Positions 60,304 through 64,000 of a stretch of DNA of 64,000 bases are shown piece by piece. Source of the stretch: Wenyingzhuangia fucanilytica. GTDB taxonomy: Bacteria > Bacteroidota > Bacteroidia > Flavobacteriales > Flavobacteriaceae. Position numbers and translations under genes: made by a program. The notes below the pieces were generated by a model that was given only the letters and a program-made list of their open reading frames with translations, was not told the origin of the DNA and did not search any database. Where the stretch lies: NCBI RefSeq assembly GCF_001697185.1, contig NZ_CP014224.1, positions 310,001-374,000 on the forward strand, in the 5' to 3' direction. Every line of letters begins with the position of its first letter. Position 1 is the stretch's first letter.

Positions 60304-63300
60304 ATGAAAATTAACAAGATTTTTACAGCGGTATTTTTAAGTGTTCTTTTTATAAATACTGGGTATTCTCAAAATATAAAAGTAGATGTCAATCTAAATA
60401 TAAAACATTCAGTAGAAGGTGTTTCTGATTTTGGTAGAGAACGTCACATGACAGTTCATTCCACTCCTACAGAAGTTGATTGGGTGGGTGAAGAAGATAA
60501 ATTGAATTATTTAATCAATGATTTAGATGTGTATTTTGGTAGAGATAACGGATCGGCAACATGGAAGTTTCAAGATACTCCAGAGGATCCTGATAGAACT
60601 TCAAAGCCAGATGTTGATGAAATGCAAAATAGGGCTAATTATTTAAAGAATTTGTATGACCAAAAGTACTTGGCACATCAATATGAAAATAAAGGAGCCA
60701 TGATTATGGGAATCAACCCTCATCCTATTTATCCAACATTAAATTGGTATGAAAGAGGTAGGACTTGGCATGGATGGCAGCCATGGGAACTTGATACTTC
60801 TGTAGAATGGATTGTTGAATACTTAGATAAGTATTTTGAGAAAAATGAAGGAGAATCTGGAGAGCCTTTACCAACGTACTGGGAGGTAATTAATGAGCCA
60901 GATATGGAAATGATGACGGGAGCTATGATGTGTACTAGTCAAGAAAAATTATGGGAATTTCATAATTTGGTAGCTTATGGAGTTAGAGCTCGCTTAGGGG
61001 ATAAAGCTCCTAAAATTGGAGGAATGACTTGGGGGCAACATGACTTTCATCTTCAAGACGGAATCAATAGGGTTCCAGATGATAGATATGACCAATGGTT
61101 AACTCCTGAATCGTTACCAGTATATCACAACATGATTGATTCTCAGGTAAATGCAACTAGGGGTGACAATTGGTATCAATGGGATGTGATGTGGCAAGGA
61201 TTTATTGATACATGTGGTGACAATATGGATTTTTATGGTGTTCACTTATACGATTGGCCTCAGTCTTCTAGAGATAAAGGAGCTTTGCGTACAGGAGGTC
61301 AGGTAGAAGCTACTTTAGACATGTTAGAATGGTATGATAATTACAAGTTTGGTCAGAAAAAAGATATCGTTATTTCAGAATTTGGAGCCGTATCTGGTTG
61401 GTTAGATGAGGTAAGCGCAAAAAGAAGAGCGTGGGAAAATCTACGTCCTTTCAACTCTATGTTTATGCAGTTCTTAGAAAGACCTTCTCACTTAGTATTA
61501 ACGATGCCTTTTGCTCCTGTAAAAGCAGAATGGGGAGATGTTCGTGATGAAGATGGAAATTTAATAAAGAGATACCCTTCAACTTTGTTAGATGAAGATG
61601 AAAATGGTAATTGGCAATGGACAGATTTTGTGTTGTTTTATGAATTGTGGAAAGATGTGGATGGAACTAGGATTGATACTAAAGCAAATAATTTAGACAT
61701 ATTGGTAGATGCCTATGTTAAAAACAATCACGTTTATTTGATATTAAACAACCTAAAGTTTGAAGAGCAAACCTTAGACTTACATTTATTTGATGATTAT
61801 ACCAATAAAGTCCAAGGAGTAAAAATGAATCATTTGTTTTTTGATGAGTCTAAAGGTACTTTTGGAGAGTCTGTTATGGATGAGCGCACATTTACAACTG
61901 CACCAGGAGCTATAAAAATAGCAGGTGATGGAACAATTGTGTTAGATTATACTTTTGAAAACCCTGTAACGATTGATCAGACAAGCGAAGAGAAAAAATT
62001 CATGTCAGAGATTCTAGAGGATGGAACTACAGCTATTGGAGGAGTTAAATTTAGAAAAAGAGTAGAACCAAACGAAACGCTAACAACACATATAAATAAT
62101 GTAGTGGTGCCTTCTGGAGCTGGAGAAGTTACATTGCGTATTGCTGGTAGGTTTTGGGAAAGTGGTATGCAGCCAAAAGAAATAACATTCAATGGACATT
62201 CACTTCCGTTAACAACAGATTGGAGAGGAGAAACTCGTGATTCTAGAAATGTATGGTTTGGAGTCTATGAATTAGATGTTCCTATCGAGTATTTAGAAAC
62301 TAATAATACTGTTACATGTACAGCTAAAGGAAATTACGCAGAGTATACAACTGTTATGATTCAGGTTTTTGATTTTAGTAAAGAGCCAAAACGATCTGAT
62401 AAAATAGCTTCGGTTGCAGTTACATCACTTGCGATTGATGAAGCGTCTTTAGATCTTATGGTAGATGAAAATAAGGCTTTGAATGCACATGTAGTTCCAG
62501 AAAACGCAACGAATACTGCGGTTACTTGGTCTTCGTCAAATGAAGGAGTAGCTACGGTAGATGAGTTTGGAATAGTGACAGGTGTTTCTGAGGGAACAGT
62601 AACCATTACTGCAACTTCTGTAGATGGAAGTTTTACAGATTCAGCAACGGTAAATGTATCTGCTTTTTCTGCAACAGCTGTATCTAGTATATCGATTAAC
62701 GAAGGGGATACTATGTCTATTGAGTATTACAAAACGACACCGCTTCAAGTAAATATTAACCCAATAAACGCTACAGAACAAAATGTTAGCTGGTCATCTT
62801 CAGATACGAGTATTGTTGAGGTAGATTCAAATACAGGAAAAGTAGTAGGGAAAGTAATATATGGAACGGCAACTATTACCGCTACGCTTACAGATCCTAA
62901 CAACGGCGGAATGGTTCACTCTGCAAGTACTTTGATTACTGTAGATCCTCCTGCAGATTTTGTTTCTGTAACAGGTGTAAGTATTACTCCAGATGAGAAA
63001 ACATTAACGGCTATTGGAGAAAAGGTGCAGTTAACAGAAGTTGTGCTTCCTTCTAATGCAACTATAAAAACACATACTTGGTCGTCTAGTGATACTAATG
63101 TTGCTACGGTTACAGAGAATGGATTGGTAACGGCTGTGGCGAATGGTACTGCACAAATAACAGTGGTTACTACCGATGGTGATTTTAGTGCTAGTTGTAA
63201 TTTAATAGTAGAGATCAGTACTGATACAGGGAATAAGATAGTGATTGAAGCAGAGGAGTTTAATACAACAGGTGGAACTTTTGATGATGGATACGTTGCT

Positions 63301-63906
63301 GCTCCTTATGGAGTAAATAAAGGGTCAACTGCTATTAATTATGTAAACTCAGGCGATTGGGTAACTTATGAAAATGTTAATGTAGAAGATGCCGCAGAAT
63401 ATAACATTGTTTACTTTATTTCAACACCTGTGGCAAATGCTCAAGTACAGATATCAGTAGATGGGAATATTGTTTCAACAGACAATGTTACAAATACTGG
63501 TGGATGGGATAGTTATGGGGCTTTAACTGCTTCACAATCCATAGAATTAACTTCTGGAATGCATACAGTTAAAGTTGTAGCATCAGGTTCTAATGCTTGG
63601 CAATGGAATCTAGATAAGATAGAGTTTCAGCAAAAAACATTAAGTACAAAGGCGTTTAAGAAAACGGTATCGAGTGCTTATATCTATCCAAATCCAGTTG
63701 TAAATAGTTTAACAATAAATGGAGAAAATTCTCAAGAGGCTTTTGTCGTTAGAATTTTAACTCCACAAGGAAGTTTGTTAAAGGTTCTTAAAATTGATGG
63801 AATTCCTAGCACTATTGATGTATCTGATTTAGATACTGGAGTATATTTATTAAATGTTGGAAATACAACAGTTAACAAAACGCTAAAAATGGTAAAAACT
63901 AAATAA
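60304..63906 (+). CDS. Multidomain GH86 beta-agarase/porphyranase with Ig-like repeats, CBM6 and T9SS domain
   Basis: A 1200-residue secreted enzyme. Signal peptide (FLSVLFINTGYSQ); GH86 domain from about 25 to 690, with the acid/base Glu198 in YWEVINEPDMEMM and the nucleophile Glu359 in VISEFGAVSGW; three Big_2-type bacterial Ig-like domains near 702, 792 and 887 (each with the TWSSS(N/D) motif); a CBM6-type domain near 978-1109 (IVIEAEEFNTTGG, NYVNSGDWVTYENV, WQWNLDKIEF); and a T9SS sorting domain from about 1122. It shares the GH86 core with the enzyme at 47404-49926 but adds the binding modules, so it probably attacks insoluble polysaccharide. Confidence 0.92.
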   Translation: MKINKIFTAVFLSVLFINTGYSQNIKVDVNLNIKHSVEGVSDFGRERHMTVHSTPTEVDWVGEEDKLNYLINDLDVYFGRDNGSATWKFQDTPEDPDRTSKPDVDEMQNRANYLKNLYDQKYLAHQYENKGAMIMGINPHPIYPTLNWYERGRTWHGWQPWELDTSVEWIVEYLDKYFEKNEGESGEPLPTYWEVINEPDMEMMTGAMMCTSQEKLWEFHNLVAYGVRARLGDKAPKIGGMTWGQHDFHLQDGINRVPDDRYDQWLTPESLPVYHNMIDSQVNATRGDNWYQWDVMWQGFIDTCGDNMDFYGVHLYDWPQSSRDKGALRTGGQVEATLDMLEWYDNYKFGQKKDIVISEFGAVSGWLDEVSAKRRAWENLRPFNSMFMQFLERPSHLVLTMPFAPVKAEWGDVRDEDGNLIKRYPSTLLDEDENGNWQWTDFVLFYELWKDVDGTRIDTKANNLDILVDAYVKNNHVYLILNNLKFEEQTLDLHLFDDYTNKVQGVKMNHLFFDESKGTFGESVMDERTFTTAPGAIKIAGDGTIVLDYTFENPVTIDQTSEEKKFMSEILEDGTTAIGGVKFRKRVEPNETLTTHINNVVVPSGAGEVTLRIAGRFWESGMQPKEITFNGHSLPLTTDWRGETRDSRNVWFGVYELDVPIEYLETNNTVTCTAKGNYAEYTTVMIQVFDFSKEPKRSDKIASVAVTSLAIDEASLDLMVDENKALNAHVVPENATNTAVTWSSSNEGVATVDEFGIVTGVSEGTVTITATSVDGSFTDSATVNVSAFSATAVSSISINEGDTMSIEYYKTTPLQVNINPINATEQNVSWSSSDTSIVEVDSNTGKVVGKVIYGTATITATLTDPNNGGMVHSASTLITVDPPADFVSVTGVSITPDEKTLTAIGEKVQLTEVVLPSNATIKTHTWSSSDTNVATVTENGLVTAVANGTAQITVVTTDGDFSASCNLIVEISTDTGNKIVIEAEEFNTTGGTFDDGYVAAPYGVNKGSTAINYVNSGDWVTYENVNVEDAAEYNIVYFISTPVANAQVQISVDGNIVSTDNVTNTGGWDSYGALTASQSIELTSGMHTVKVVASGSNAWQWNLDKIEFQQKTLSTKAFKKTVSSAYIYPNPVVNSLTINGENSQEAFVVRILTPQGSLLKVLKIDGIPSTIDVSDLDTGVYLLNVGNTTVNKTLKMVKTK

Positions 63907-63932
63907 TGTTTTAAGTACTAATAGATCATTAT

Positions 63933-63960
63933 AAAACCTCGAGTATTCCTCGAGGTTTTT
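63933..63960 (+). terminator. Terminator of the second GH86 gene
   Basis: Stem AAAACCTCGAG / CTCGAGGTTTT around a 5-nt loop, then a T run, 27 bp after the stop codon. No further gene can be supported in the last 40 bases. Confidence 0.88.
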
Positions 63961-64000
63961 CTTTTATTTAAAACATCTAGAGGTCTATTGTTTTAGTGTT

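Noticed and set aside
1-64000. Mobile elements, CRISPR arrays, tRNA or rRNA genes
   Set aside because: No transposase, integrase, regular spaced repeat, clover-leaf or rRNA-like sequence was recognised on either strand by reading. A tool-based scan could still find a small element.

Overview
The window looks like chromosomal DNA of a marine, polysaccharide-degrading member of the Flavobacteriaceae (Bacteroidota). Signs are the AT-rich sequence, SusC/SusD pairs, type IX secretion (T9SS) C-terminal domains, TAnnTTTG-type -7 promoter elements and protein families typical of the group. The genus cannot be fixed from this sequence. No rRNA, tRNA, CRISPR array, insertion sequence or prophage was seen.

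Region 1 (1-11.4 kb, minus strand): a partial CorA-like gene and an MscS channel, then a long co-oriented run headed by a fused assimilatory nitrate reductase/NADH:FAD reductase. It continues through a rubredoxin-tailed redox protein, moeA, mobA, moaD, moaE, a four-helix-bundle gene, a moaC-moaB fusion and moaA. The run couples nitrate assimilation to molybdenum cofactor synthesis. moaA has no ATG, GTG or TTG before its radical-SAM motif.

Region 2 (11.4-17.7 kb, minus): a periplasmic nitrate reductase operon, napD-napA-napB(four haems)-tetrahaem cytochrome-FeS protein-NrfD-type membrane protein. It has no NapC, so the NrfCD-like pair probably oxidises quinol. Region 3 (17.9-21.5 kb, minus): globin, Tll0287-like haem lipoprotein, cytochrome-b-like membrane protein, FAD/2Fe-2S reductase and pentahaem cytochrome. 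This looks like a redox chain for nitrite or nitric oxide and is the best candidate for an undescribed system. Region 4 (21.7-28.2 kb, minus): an outer-membrane barrel, an NrtABCD-type nitrate ABC transporter and an FNR-like regulator with the four cysteines expected for a 4Fe-4S oxygen sensor. Three promoters (napD, globin, porin) carry the same ATGAY-N4-RTCAT box exactly 22 bp upstream of the -7 element, so they probably form one regulon.

Region 5 (28.2-31.2 kb, plus): nirB-nirD, assimilatory nitrite reduction. Region 6 (31.6-41.5 kb, plus): an Rrf2 regulator, a DUF2007 gene, then the sulfate assimilation genes DUF2061-cysH-cysD-cysN-sulfite reductase(HEPN-tailed)-cobA-siroheme synthase-ferredoxin reductase, and a separate 2Fe-2S ferredoxin. 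The Rrf2 promoter and the cys promoter share an inverted repeat that is probably the Rrf2 operator. Most spacers in the cys operon contain imperfect inverted repeats. Region 7 (40.6-44.6 kb): housekeeping and hypothetical genes, including a SigZ-like sigma factor preceded by an uncalled 33-residue cysteine-rich micropeptide.

Region 8 (44.7-64 kb): a polysaccharide utilisation locus for agar or porphyran: GH2, two GH86 enzymes, a SusR-like membrane regulator, SusC, SusD, a surface lipoprotein with a CBM-like end and a secreted CBM-like protein. Four of its promoters share the element GTTCA-N6-GTCTAG (or a variant) exactly 32 bp upstream of a -7-like box, the likely target of the locus regulator.
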